Shown piece after piece: positions 29,390 to 38,005 of a stretch of 64,000 nucleotides of DNA. The notes under the pieces were generated by a model that was not told the origin of the DNA, made no database searches, and saw nothing but the letters and a program-made list of their open reading frames with translations. The number at the start of each line of letters is the position of its first letter. Within the stretch, counting starts at the first letter, position 1. Source of the DNA: Planctomycetia bacterium (GTDB lineage Bacteria > Planctomycetota > Brocadiia > Brocadiales > Brocadiaceae); the NCBI GenBank assembly GCA_015075005.1, contig JABTVC010000003.1:310001-374000 (forward strand), in the 5' to 3' direction. The position numbers and the translations under genes were made by a program.

Positions 29390-30297
29390 TATACCAGGAG
29401 CTCCTGTATTCCCGTTCCTTGTCAAAAGACTACCGATGGATGATTGTTCCTCCGAAAGTTTCGCCAGAAAGCCTTAAGGCATTAAACAAACTTTACAATT
29501 TGTATGATAAATACAAAAGTATCTTTAGTAAGGCATCCGTTTTGCCGCTCTATTGCTTAAATTATCCAGAAATGACATTTCTTGTGAGTTGTGGTAAGTC
29601 AAACTACAAAGACAAGGATGGCCGTGATATTTACTGCTTGCAAGGTATTAGTGTTGCGCATGAATACAGGAGGCATTTCTGGTTTATACTTCCCTGGATA
29701 TTGGCTCATTACGATACGAAAGACACCTTAAACATCTGGAGAAACATAGACTTTTCTCATGCAGACGATATTGTGCGTCGCGTATCGGGAGATTGTTTTT
29801 TCAAGCTTGACCAGTTGGATGAGTCGATTGCCGAATTAACAAAAGCACAAAAACCTGCTCCTGGAAAATTATCCATACATGAACCAGCGTATATTCCGTT
29901 TAATAAAGAAGGCCTGCAAGAACTATCTCATTTACTGGCATCGGCCTGTCATGAATGTGTCGATTTTGCCTTTGGCGTTACGCCGGAAATGACCAAAATG
30001 TTCGGCTTCAAAATCATTGCTGAGACGGGAGGCCTTTCAAAAAGGAAAAATACCAGGAATGTAACAGCGGATAGCATCTCTTCTCACACCTCTGATTATG
30101 GCCATACCATGGCCATCCAAGAACCTCCTGATGATCCAATAGCGCGTTTTGATCCAAAAAAGAAAGGTGATGTGTACCAAATGAACATAGTGAGAGGAAG
30201 CGGTGCTTCTCGCATTCTTGGTCAATTATTACCACGTTTTTTGTCCCTGTTTAAGATAGACAAAAAACATAAACAATCCAGGAGTTCAGGTCAATGA
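29386..30297 (+). CDS. GTPase partner protein, possibly GAP1-like N domain
   Basis: 303 residues, starting inside the GTPase stop (ATGA), so translationally coupled. No membrane segments or enzyme motif are evident. The N-terminal pattern (QELLYSRSLSKDYRWMIVPP, then a beta-rich stretch and a DGRDIYCLQGI turn) resembles the N-terminal domain of GTPase-associated protein 1 (GAP1), which accompanies double GTPases. The resemblance is weak and needs profile comparison. The C-terminal 80 residues are polar and probably disordered. If not GAP1, it is an uncharacterised GTPase partner. Confidence 0.5.
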   Translation: MIYQELLYSRSLSKDYRWMIVPPKVSPESLKALNKLYNLYDKYKSIFSKASVLPLYCLNYPEMTFLVSCGKSNYKDKDGRDIYCLQGISVAHEYRRHFWFILPWILAHYDTKDTLNIWRNIDFSHADDIVRRVSGDCFFKLDQLDESIAELTKAQKPAPGKLSIHEPAYIPFNKEGLQELSHLLASACHECVDFAFGVTPEMTKMFGFKIIAETGGLSKRKNTRNVTADSISSHTSDYGHTMAIQEPPDDPIARFDPKKKGDVYQMNIVRGSGASRILGQLLPRFLSLFKIDKKHKQSRSSGQ

Positions 30298-30680
30298 AAG
30301 GATAGTTTATACTTAGGATTCGTTTATTTGTCAATAAAAAGGTCATGAAAATGGTGATCCATGAAATTAGCAATTCTTCCACATTTTTTGCTTTCAACCC
30401 GAATTGCTGCAAGGTATCCCCACAGTGGGTCATATCCTGTAAGGCAAATTTGAATCATACATGGCTTTATTATCCTGGATTAATTAAATTGTATAGGAAA
30501 TTTCATTTTATGTAAGCGGATTTTTGGGTGGCATGGACAAACCTTGTTTGTCCGTGTCTAATTGGTAACTCCTGGTGGAAAGTTTGGCCAGGATTACACG
30601 AAACACTGAGGGCGGGACACGCGCAGGCAAGTGCCCAACTCGATATGGATTACTGGGATTACTGTAAAACTAATTTTTAA
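30298..30680. other. intergenic region with hairpin
   Basis: 380 bp between the convergent GTPase cassette and hemerythrin gene. Apart from the palindrome at 30530-30558 no gene or RNA is recognised. Confidence 0.4.
30530..30558. repeat. inverted repeat (hairpin), family copy 2
   Basis: The arms GGCATGGACAAAC and GTTTGTCCGTGTC are separated by CTT. This is the same element as at 25199-25227 with a few changes, and both are preceded by TTGGGTGG-like sequence. It lies in the convergent gap after the GTPase cassette, a place suited to a bidirectional terminator. Confidence 0.75.
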
Positions 30681-31088
30681 TTACTTCAGCCCTCGCGCAT
30701 TAAAGAATTCTTTGTACTTCATGTCTTCTGTCAGGATATGGTTCGTCCACCATAATTTTAAATAACTGAATATTTCTGTCGGAACTGTCACCTTATGGGC
30801 CATAGTTTCCATGCAGAAATCAACGGTTTTTCTTTTAAATTCCTGGTGTTGCTTTTTTTGTATTGAATACCCTGGATAACCATATTCGAGCATGTATTGC
30901 TCTTCTGTTTTAAGATGATCGTTGGCGAATTGGGTCATTTTTGTCAAGGTATCCGAGATAATTTCTGAATCAACTTCCGTATCGTTCATCTCAATCAATG
31001 TATTTACCAGGATGACGATTTGTTGGTGTTGTTTATCTAAGTGACGAACGCCAACACTAAAACCTTCGTCCCATATAATCTTTTCCAT
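30681..31088 (-). CDS. bacteriohemerythrin
   Basis: An O2-binding non-heme di-iron protein. With the start at ATG 31088 (MEKIIWDEGFSVGVRHLDKQH) the length is 135 residues, normal for the family. Iron ligands are visible in order: His in VRHLDKQH, His/Glu in NDHLKTEEQYM, His in QKKQHQEFK, and the C-terminal WWTNHILTEDMKYKEF with His and Asp. A longer frame starts at 31130 but adds a tail the family lacks. Confidence 0.93.
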   Translation of the reverse strand: MEKIIWDEGFSVGVRHLDKQHQQIVILVNTLIEMNDTEVDSEIISDTLTKMTQFANDHLKTEEQYMLEYGYPGYSIQKKQHQEFKRKTVDFCMETMAHKVTVPTEIFSYLKLWWTNHILTEDMKYKEFFNARGLK

Positions 31089-31214
31089 ATCTATCTCATT
31101 TTCTTCAAAGGCACAAAGTAAAGAGTCCAAAAATTTCGTTAATCAAAGGTTCTTTAGAACGCTGTTTTAGATACTCTTTAAGATTTTTAAGGCTAATTTT
31201 TTTTCATAGCACGT

Positions 31215-31400
31215 TCAAGGCTTAAGTTTCAATTCATTCATTGCATTAAGAATGGCTTCGTACCAGCCTACATAATCGCCAAGTCTGTCTTCGACCAACC
31301 TTAACTCCTCTTCTGTTAGTTTTCTGTCTAATTCCTGTTCGGCGACATTTTGAATATCTTCAATGTTGATGGAATAGATAATTTTTTCTGGGTTGATCAT
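31215..31400 (-). CDS. small acidic protein of unknown function
   Basis: 61 residues, rich in Glu and Asp, probably all helical (LDRKLTEEELRLVEDRL). No known domain is recognised. Size and charge would fit an antitoxin or regulatory partner, but no toxin gene lies next to it. Coding appears real from the regular amphipathic pattern and the ATG start. Confidence 0.5.
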   Translation of the reverse strand: MINPEKIIYSINIEDIQNVAEQELDRKLTEEELRLVEDRLGDYVGWYEAILNAMNELKLKP

Positions 31401-31440
31401 ACATAACCCGAACGAGTCGGGAAAAAAAGTCCTTCTGTTT

Positions 31441-31530
31441 CCTCACACAAAGCCGCCGAGACACAAAGATTTATGGTATATCCCCATTAATTATTCATCA
31501 TTCTTTGCGGCTTCGTGTCTCTGTGTGATT
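31441..31530. repeat. imperfect inverted repeat, REP-like
   Basis: TCACACAAAGCCGCCGAGACAC on the left is answered by GCGGCTTCGTGTCTCTGTGTGA on the right, around an AT-rich centre. The arms pair imperfectly, with the sub-blocks permuted. It resembles dispersed hairpin repeats found between genes in many genomes. It separates the 61-residue gene from the broken restriction-modification locus. Confidence 0.55.
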
Positions 31531-31628
31531 ACTTCTCCCCATTTTCATGAGGACAAGTCTTATTCGTGAAAAAATATTTTTGCTGAAAAAGAGAATAAAG
31601 CCACTCGGTCTTTCCTGATGGGAAACCA

Positions 31629-32012
31629 TTATTTATGTTTTTTCTTTGTCCCTGAGTTAAATTCCAATAATTTTTTCCAATCAATTTTTCCATCCATACA
31701 AAACCGTTGGGCAAATTTCAAGGTAAATTTATTTAAGATAACACTATAAGCTTCAAGAAATTCTTCATTTTTTTGTTTTGCCTTATGTCCGATGGGCTCA
31801 ATGATATCAATGTAAAAACTTTCACTTCCCGAAACCAAGTGCCAAAATTCCTGTCCGCAAATTTTATAGTAACCATCCTTTTCAGGATTTTTCTGCTGAA
31901 GTATTTTATCTAATTCTGTTGTAGTTGTAATATATTCAAGCCGTTTTTGATGAAAAACGGAAATATGCTTTTCTGCATATTCGTGAACTTCATTCAGATT
32001 TAACTGATTCAT
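31629..32012 (-). CDS. possible PmeII-type restriction endonuclease fragment
   Basis: 127 residues. The first 40 (NEVHEYAEKHISVFHQKRLEY then ILQQKNP) follow the pattern seen at the N-terminus of PmeII-family type II restriction enzymes, which are about 300 residues long. The rest has a SGSESFYIDIIEPIGHKAK stretch resembling the later part of such enzymes, so an internal deletion is likely. It starts within the end of the methyltransferase gene. Family assignment is tentative. Confidence 0.5.
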   Translation of the reverse strand: MNQLNLNEVHEYAEKHISVFHQKRLEYITTTTELDKILQQKNPEKDGYYKICGQEFWHLVSGSESFYIDIIEPIGHKAKQKNEEFLEAYSVILNKFTLKFAQRFCMDGKIDWKKLLEFNSGTKKKHK

Positions 32013-32355
32013 ATCTTACCTTTGGTTCAAACAATACAAATTCTTCTGTCCAGAGCCAACCTTGCTTTCTCAACTCGAGTATCGATTCTATCACGTAAGT
32101 ATGTCGTTCACCACTTTCTGCTTTTTCTTTAATATTTAAAATGAATACGCCCGTAGGTTTTGAAATCCGTAAAAGTTGCTCGCTAATTGGTAAAAACCAA
32201 TCTACGTATTTTTCGGGTTTTATCCCGCCATAAGTATGTTTTCGCCTATCAGCATATGGTGGAGATGTAACAATCAAATCAATTGAATTATCATCAATTG
32301 TTTTCAGAACATCTTTACAATCACCTTGAATGATTTTTGTTATAATTTCCTTCAT
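31990..32355 (-). pseudogene. truncated DNA methyltransferase (N4/N6 type), N-terminal part only
   Basis: 121 residues containing the catalytic motif IV, IDLIVTSPPYADRRKH, after an N-terminal IIQGDCKDVLKTIDDNS, and a following region ending WLWTEEFVLFEPK. Enzymes of this class (beta group) are around 300 residues, with the FxGxG cofactor motif after the catalytic motif. That part is missing here, because the gene runs straight into the start of the endonuclease-like gene. It looks like the product of a deletion. Activity is not expected. Confidence 0.8.
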
Positions 32356-32564
32356 ATTGTTTTTGTTTCATGGCAATCAAAAGTTTCATTCACAGTACAC
32401 TCGATATTTTTAATCAGGAACTTTTCTTTTTCTCTGTTTTCTATGGTTGAAATATCCTGAATGTCATTTGTGTAAAACTCACATACTCTTCGTGCTTGTT
32501 CTTTTGTTTTAGCACTAACCGACACCAGATAGCTTTTAGTAAGTACAACCTGATATGTTTTCAT
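32352..32564 (-). CDS. small protein coupled to the methyltransferase
   Basis: 70 residues, overlapping the methyltransferase start by 4 bases (ATGA). Pattern: a beta strand (YQVVLTKSYLVSV), a helix (KTKEQARRVCEFYTND), then strands. It resembles small proteins with an SAKTKEQA-type segment found near phage and restriction genes. No function is known. It could be a controller or a leftover. Confidence 0.55.
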   Translation of the reverse strand: MKTYQVVLTKSYLVSVSAKTKEQARRVCEFYTNDIQDISTIENREKEKFLIKNIECTVNETFDCHETKTI

Positions 32565-32584
32565 ACTTCATCCTTTCTTAAAAT

Positions 32585-32714
32585 TGTAAATAGGGCTGTC
32601 AAGAAAATACCCTACAAGTTACGGAATAAATTTGCCTTTGTAAGGATGAAGGCGGTGCACATGCTTTGTGGTTTCGGCTTCTTTTATTGTTAATAAATCT
32701 TTCTCTATGATCAT
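32585..32714 (-). pseudogene. N-terminal remnant of a second DNA methyltransferase
   Basis: From ATG 32714 the frame reads KHVHRLHPYKGKFIPQ-like sequence, the N-terminal HPYxxKFIPQL signature of N4-cytosine/N6-adenine methyltransferases. It is interrupted by TAA at 32619-32621, where glutamine is expected. After the stop the same frame continues with VGYFLDS, again family-like. Nothing of the cofactor or catalytic domains follows. Confidence 0.65.
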
Positions 32715-32936
32715 TTTATTTAACCATTCATCGTTGCAATATTTTTTGTATGTCCAGGTGATATTGTTCAGAAATTGGAAATAATTATCTCATAATTTCA
32801 AAACGTGAGCAACTCTAAAAGTTTTTAGGACGAATACCCATAAAGGACAAACCTGAGATAGGACATTTGGTAATTGGAGTTTGAGATTTATTTGTAACTT
32901 GGGATTTTCTCCGTTTATTGGATGTGCTCAAAAAAC

Positions 32937-33087
32937 TTATAAAAAAAGTTTTTCTAGAGTAATGCTATAAAAGTGGCCTTGGTGGTAATCATGTCGTATA
33001 TCTTCATCTCCATATTCCGGAACAACTCGACCAGCCTTTGGGAATTGAGGGGCGGTTTCAATGAGGGCGTTTACTTTCTTTGCAAAT
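32937..33087 (-). pseudogene. ParE/RelE-type toxin fragment
   Basis: The minus strand reads LFAKKVNALIETAPQFPKAG then RVVPEYGDEDIRHDYHQG, the hallmark middle and late part of ParE/RelE toxins (FPxxGRxVPE, then IR). The N-terminal helix pair and a start codon are missing, and the final strand is odd (FYSITLEKLFL) before the TAA at 32937. No antitoxin gene is seen next to it. The rest of 32715-33294 holds no other recognised gene. Confidence 0.65.
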
Positions 33088-33294
33088 AGTTTGTAGTTTT
33101 TCAGATTTGATAATTAGGAGCGGAAGATTCTCTATGCAGGGATGTCTATTACAGGAAACAGTGCTATTTTGTTAATAACGCAAGTATGCATGAGAAGGTT
33201 TTAAGATTAGTATATATTTCCAGTATAAAGACAAAGCGCACTGGCGGGAATGGAGCACAGCGGAATCTCCGACCAGTGCAGCGCCTTATTAGCA

Positions 33295-33677
33295 CTATAA
33301 GTTATAATCTCCGGCCGCTTCCGGCTGGTAAAGAATGTCATCGATGCGGATACGGCGCACCCCAGACGGGACAGACCATTCCACAACATCTCCTTTGGCG
33401 TATCCAGGATCGCCGTGCCCACAGGTGCGAGAATCGAGATAGCCCCCGCATCAATGTTCGCATCTCCTGGAAAAACTAAAACATAGGTCATTTCTTCAGA
33501 CGTATCCAGGTCACGCAGGACAACCTTTGAGTTCATGGTCACCACATCTGTCGCAAAGCGTCTTTGGGCGACACGACTTCCGCCTCTCAATTCTTCTGCA
33601 AAGACTTCAAATCTTTTCTGTCTGACCACCGAATTCTCAGCCACAGCGATGAGTTCTTCAGAGTCGCGGTTTGTCAT
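33295..33677 (-). CDS. Rnk/GreA-like nucleoside diphosphate kinase regulator (one frameshift)
   Basis: From ATG 33677 (MTNRDSEELIAVAENSVV) the protein shows the GreA/GreB C-terminal domain used by Rnk: VAQRRFATDVVTMNSKVVLR, DLDTSEEMTYVLVFPGDANI and ISILAPVGTAIL. The frame then breaks near 33410, where one G of a GGG is missing. The restored frame reads GDVVEWSVPSGVRRIRIDDI and ends at 33295. The corrected length of about 128 residues is normal for Rnk. Rnk-like proteins bind RNA polymerase. Confidence 0.82.
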
Positions 33678-33858
33678 TCGGTAATGTGCAGGCTTCGTGT
33701 TGTTGTCATGATCGCCTCCGTTATGAATGCCATAATAATTAGACTGGTCATTATAACCGCCCCCGGCATGCTGGGCTGTCAGTCTATTACGCCGGTATTT
33801 TGGGATATAAAATCTCAGTATCTCGTTTACCTTCTTTCTGTTGCGCAGAATTGTTGTG

Positions 33859-33900
33859 AAAAGCGGTGTCTTGTACTGATCAGTATAAGACACCGCTTTT
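33859..33900. repeat. 42-bp near-perfect palindrome
   Basis: AAAAGCGGTGTCTTGTACTG is followed by AT and then CAGTATAAGACACCGCTTTT, with only one non-matching pair. The centre is TGATCA. It ends in a T run on both strands and lies just upstream of the Rnk-like gene. It could be a bidirectional terminator, a palindromic operator or a paired mobile-element end. Confidence 0.85.
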
Positions 33901-34103
33901 GGTTCATCAATTTGACTTCGCACTCCTTTTGGACCGTAATTCAGCACAATCTTCTTTAGAAGTGATGATAATACAAAAATAAAGAAGAATGCAAGCTTTT
34001 TTCAGTTTTTTCTGGGGAAAGAACGGGGGGACGAATCTTTCCAGGTTGTCCAAGTATTTGAGCTTGAACCCGTGCTGTGAGACGTAATTATACTAACTGT
34101 TTC

Positions 34104-34127
34104 GGTTCAATCGAGGACGATTGAACC
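34104..34127. repeat. 10-bp perfect inverted repeat after the SNF2 gene
   Basis: GGTTCAATCG, loop AGGA, CGATTGAACC, about 33 bases downstream of the helicase stop (on its strand). No long T run follows, so it is either an inefficient terminator or a protein-binding palindrome. Confidence 0.6.
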
Positions 34128-34159
34128 AGCGAAGCGAAAGATTTTATTTCTTTAGAAAC

Positions 34160-36904
34160 TCAAAACGTCAGCAACTCTATCAATTCTTTCCTCGAAAATG
34201 ATTTGAACATGATATCGTCTGACTCGACGATGGAATCCATGAGGGCGGCCTTGGCGGTGATCATGGTATCGATTTTTTCCTCTAGTGTGCCCCTGGTGAT
34301 GAGTTTAAAGACCTGGACGCCACGGGTCTGGCCAATGCGATGGACACGGTCGGTGGCCTGGTCCTCACGTGCGGCATTCCACCAGCGGTCGTAGTGGATG
34401 ACTACCGAGGCAGAGGTCAGGTCGATACCCAAACCGCCTGCCATGAGGCTACTCAAGAAGACGTTACAGTCGCGGTCGTTCTGAAATCTCTCAACGACCT
34501 TGCCCCGATCCCTGGTATTGCCGCGTAAGGTCTCATATCTGACGTCGATGCTGTCCAGCCAGTAACCAATGATGTCGAGCATCTCCAGATATTGGGAGAA
34601 GACCACGACCTTTTCCCCCGACTCCAGCGTCTCTTCCATGATCTCCTTGAAAAGTTCAAACTTGCCAGATGTCGCCCCTTTGGGAGAGGTGCCATTCAGA
34701 ACCAGTTTTGGATGGTCGCAGAGTCGTTTCAGTTTGGTGAGCAATGCAAAGATGTGAATGTATTCCACAGGCTGGCTTTCATCCTTTAATTTTGCAATAA
34801 GCTTGCTTCCCCGTTCACTAACAATGTCCTTATACATCACAATCTGGGCTGGCACTAGTGTGCAATAGCGCTTCTCTTCCGTCTTTGGCGGCAGTTCGGT
34901 CAGAACGTCCTTCTTGAGCCGCCTCAGTTTAAAGGGGTGAAGGATCTTCTTTAATATCTCGCGCTTTTCATCGTCCTGATATTTTACAATGGGGTTCTCG
35001 TAACGTGCCTTGAAGTCCTGTATACTTCCCAGATAGCCCGGCATGAGGAAGTCAAAGATAGACCATAATTCTGACAACCGGTTTTCAATGGGGGTGCCGG
35101 TCAGTGCCAGACGGCGCTTTGAGTTAAGGAACTTGGTTGCCTTGCACATCTGGGTATTATGGTTCTTGATCTTTTGTGCCTCATCCAGTACTACGTAGTT
35201 CCATTGAATCTTGTTAAGGACTTCCGCATCACGGGAAAGGATGCTATAGGTGGTTAATACCACAGAGGGCAGATTGCCTGAAAAGAGGGTGTTCCGCTCT
35301 TTTCCATAAAACAGGGCTGTCTTTACCTCGGGGGCATAGGTCTGGAACTTTGATTTCCAATGATCCAGCACAGAGGTGGGACAAACGACCAGGTTAGGCA
35401 TGCCCGGCTCGTTTTGTAAGGCGGAGAGGACTACTACCATTGCCTGATGTGTCTTGCCCAGCCCCATCTCATCTGCCAGGATACCGTTAAAGCCGTTCGT
35501 ATGCAGGAACCAGAGCCAGTCATACCCGGATTGCTGGTAGGTGCGCAATTCACCTGTGTATGAACCAACGGATGGCGCAGGTTGTGGTGGTGTGATGCGA
35601 TCAAAGTTCGCCAGGAATTTCTGCGTCTCGTTACAGGCGGTTACCTTTACTTTCTTACCGCATTCAGCACGGGTGCGCAGGTATCCCAATTTGGGCATCT
35701 TGATCCGCCCATTTTCAATAATACCGCTGCCACGCTGCCAGAGGTCCATAATGTCTCCGGGAATTTCTATATAATCCGTGCCCTTTCTCATGCAGTGGTC
35801 TTTATCAATACATGATAAAATATCAGAAAGAGTGACGGTGTGTTTCCCTACAGTATACGTTGGAGACAGCCATAGCCAGTCATTATCGCAAGACTCCACC
35901 TGCACATGGGAAATGTCTGGTTTTTCATGAACTTCTACGCCTTGTAATCGTTCTGAAGGCTTAAAGCAAGAATCATTGAGTAATGAGTCGAGATCGTTCT
36001 TCAGGAAATCTATCGCGGCCTTTTCTTTATAAACAAGCGGCTTTTGTTTATTGAAATAGGGTTTCAAGGTGAAGGGGATGGGCTCTATAGGTCTGTAAGA
36101 ATTATTAAGCCACGCCCACCGCTCACCGATCCTGTTCTCAGCCAATTGCTCCCAATGGACGGACTGGTCGTCTTTTTTATTGGAACCCTTCAGTTTCAGT
36201 ATGGGAGATAATTCTATATGTCCTTCTGTGTTTATATCGGCATGGAGATAGGGCACGAGTGGACTCTTATAAAGCTTGACCTTTCTTGCCCGTTCCGATA
36301 ATTCTACGGTGTTGCCGGAAAATCTTGTTATTTTTTCGAAAACATGCGGGCTTTTTTCGGCTGAGATGTGAACCACGGTTTCGCAACTTTGACCCGAAAC
36401 GAGTTTCAGTTCGAGTTGTGGTCCACCATTGAGCAAGTCTACCTTGATGTTGAAATGACCGAAGGCAGAAAAAATTTCGGTCAAAACATCCGTTTGGCTG
36501 GGTTCATATAAAGGAAATGGCGATATCCTTGGAAAAATATCGTCCGGGTTAAAAAGCATTTTTTGTTGCGGGTATGGCGATTTATTATGACGTTTCGTTT
36601 TATCCCGCTGCGCAATCCACTCCAGGAGAGTAGCAACAATGTGCTTACATAACTCCCCCTCCGAGATATAAAAACACTCGCAATCCATCTCGTATAGTTC
36701 ATTTTCGTTGGCAAGGATAAAGACAGGATACGGCACTACTGATTCATTTCCTGCAACTTCTGCCGTTAATTCTCCGTCATTATCATGTCTTATATTATGT
36801 ACACGGCCATTTTTGTAATAGGCAAAACCACGACGATAGACGCCATTATTGGTAATTGATCTGATATATTCAGGCGTAATAAAGTTTAAAAGGGATGCAC
36901 TCAT
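34160..36904 (-). CDS. SWIM zinc-finger / SNF2-family helicase
   Basis: About 914 residues. The N-terminal part contains a SWIM-type zinc finger with the CECFYISEGELCKH pattern near residue 80. The SNF2 ATPase core begins near residue 455: motif I DEMGLGKTHQAMVVV, motif II DEAQKIKNH, motif III LALTGTPIENRLSELWSIF, motif V SLMAGGLGIDLTSASVVIHY and motif VI DQATDRVHRIGQTR. The second ATG (36904) is preferred because an AGGAG lies 10 bases before it; the first ATG (36913) is only one base from that box. The role is likely nucleic-acid remodelling in transcription or repair. Confidence 0.92.
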   Translation of the reverse strand: MSASLLNFITPEYIRSITNNGVYRRGFAYYKNGRVHNIRHDNDGELTAEVAGNESVVPYPVFILANENELYEMDCECFYISEGELCKHIVATLLEWIAQRDKTKRHNKSPYPQQKMLFNPDDIFPRISPFPLYEPSQTDVLTEIFSAFGHFNIKVDLLNGGPQLELKLVSGQSCETVVHISAEKSPHVFEKITRFSGNTVELSERARKVKLYKSPLVPYLHADINTEGHIELSPILKLKGSNKKDDQSVHWEQLAENRIGERWAWLNNSYRPIEPIPFTLKPYFNKQKPLVYKEKAAIDFLKNDLDSLLNDSCFKPSERLQGVEVHEKPDISHVQVESCDNDWLWLSPTYTVGKHTVTLSDILSCIDKDHCMRKGTDYIEIPGDIMDLWQRGSGIIENGRIKMPKLGYLRTRAECGKKVKVTACNETQKFLANFDRITPPQPAPSVGSYTGELRTYQQSGYDWLWFLHTNGFNGILADEMGLGKTHQAMVVVLSALQNEPGMPNLVVCPTSVLDHWKSKFQTYAPEVKTALFYGKERNTLFSGNLPSVVLTTYSILSRDAEVLNKIQWNYVVLDEAQKIKNHNTQMCKATKFLNSKRRLALTGTPIENRLSELWSIFDFLMPGYLGSIQDFKARYENPIVKYQDDEKREILKKILHPFKLRRLKKDVLTELPPKTEEKRYCTLVPAQIVMYKDIVSERGSKLIAKLKDESQPVEYIHIFALLTKLKRLCDHPKLVLNGTSPKGATSGKFELFKEIMEETLESGEKVVVFSQYLEMLDIIGYWLDSIDVRYETLRGNTRDRGKVVERFQNDRDCNVFLSSLMAGGLGIDLTSASVVIHYDRWWNAAREDQATDRVHRIGQTRGVQVFKLITRGTLEEKIDTMITAKAALMDSIVESDDIMFKSFSRKELIELLTF

Positions 36905-37191
36905 AAAGTTCATACTCCTGTAAAAATAACTGATACCCTGGTGTGGGAGAAATCTTTAATATACAAGATATATACCAATTTGCAGATAAAAAGTCAACTA
37001 ATGACCTTAAATTCTTATTTGAGCAGATTTGGTCATATTCCAAGGCAGGCGATGTATGCAGTAGCCGAGTCGGTGGGTGGGAGGGGTAAGGCAAAGGAAA
37101 TAGTTACGGGGAGTTTAAACAGGGGGGGTATTAATTGTATGCACGGCATAAAACCCTTGATATCATAAAAGCCATATATGATAATCTAGCC

Positions 37192-37968
37192 ATGAATATT
37201 TTATTATCCATTGACGCTGCTACTAAAAAATTTGTCCTTTTGGTGGGCCAGGCAACCTTATTGGCAACCAAGGGGTTTGCAGAGATTTTTTTACCTCCGT
37301 TCAATCCGAAGCTCATCCTCCGGGAAGTAGACAACTTTGGGGCAGGGTCGCTTCTCCTGGTCAATCTCATTGCACTCTTTACGGGCATGGTGATGGCCCT
37401 TCAGACAATTTATGGACTAAGAATGTACGGCGCAGAGATGTATGTCGGTAGCGTGGTTTCCTTATCCCTTGTCAGGGAGTTAGGCCCCGTGATGGCTTCA
37501 ATCATGGTGGGCGCAAGGGTGGGGTCGGGTATTGCAGCAGAAATTGGCTCTATGCAGGTAACAGAACAGATAGATGCCATGCGCGCCCTGGGGGCGAATC
37601 CTATTAAAAAACTAGTGACTCCAAAGATACTTGCCGGCATGATTACGCTTCCACTGCTCACCGTTACGGCTGATATTGTTGGGATTTTTGGCGGTATGGT
37701 TATTGCGCTCTTTGAGCTTGATATAGATCGTACTTTCTATCTTGATTCCGTTTTGACAACGGTCCAGATTTCTGATTTACTGAGTGGTATTGGGAAAACG
37801 GTGTTTTTTGGGGCGCTGATTGCTGTGCTTGGTTGTTACTTTGGATTGCGAACTACCGGTGGCACAACGGGCGTTGGACGTTCTACCACCATTACCGTCG
37901 TGACCATATCAATCATGATCTTAGTCTCAGATTTTTTCCTGACGAAATTGTTTTTAATTATTTTTTAA
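37192..37968 (+). CDS. mlaE: MlaE-family lipid-transport permease
   Basis: The membrane subunit of the Mla phospholipid ABC transporter. Five or six hydrophobic spans are present. The signature region is SLSLVRELGPVMASIMVGAR followed by VGSGIAAEIGSMQVTEQIDAM. The start at ATG 37192 gives 258 residues, the family norm. A TTG at 37135 in the same frame would add 19 residues. It is first of three genes running mlaE, mlaF, mlaD. No mlaB or mlaC follows. Confidence 0.92.
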   Translation: MNILLSIDAATKKFVLLVGQATLLATKGFAEIFLPPFNPKLILREVDNFGAGSLLLVNLIALFTGMVMALQTIYGLRMYGAEMYVGSVVSLSLVRELGPVMASIMVGARVGSGIAAEIGSMQVTEQIDAMRALGANPIKKLVTPKILAGMITLPLLTVTADIVGIFGGMVIALFELDIDRTFYLDSVLTTVQISDLLSGIGKTVFFGALIAVLGCYFGLRTTGGTTGVGRSTTITVVTISIMILVSDFFLTKLFLIIF

Positions 37969-38005
37969 TTCTGTATTTATCGGTAAAAATCCGTATCCCG
38001 TTTCA

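Noticed and set aside
31425..31440. CCCGA...TCGGG followed by an A run as terminator
   Set aside because: It lies upstream of the nearest minus-strand gene, and the run has the wrong polarity for a plus-strand terminator.
32796..32830. Resemblance to the 3' end of the SNF2 helicase gene (TCAAAACGT, AGCAACTCTA)
   Set aside because: The match is only about 20 bases with no extended similarity; it may be a tiny remnant but could be chance.
32960..33010. Similarity of a GGCCTTGG-GGT-ATCATG block to the helicase gene near 34237-34275
   Set aside because: The minus-strand translation is a convincing ParE-type toxin segment, so the match is probably coincidental.
33678..33947. N-terminal extension of the Rnk-like frame to 33947
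   Set aside because: It crosses the 42-bp palindrome and encodes sequence unlike Rnk; ATG 33677 matches the family start.
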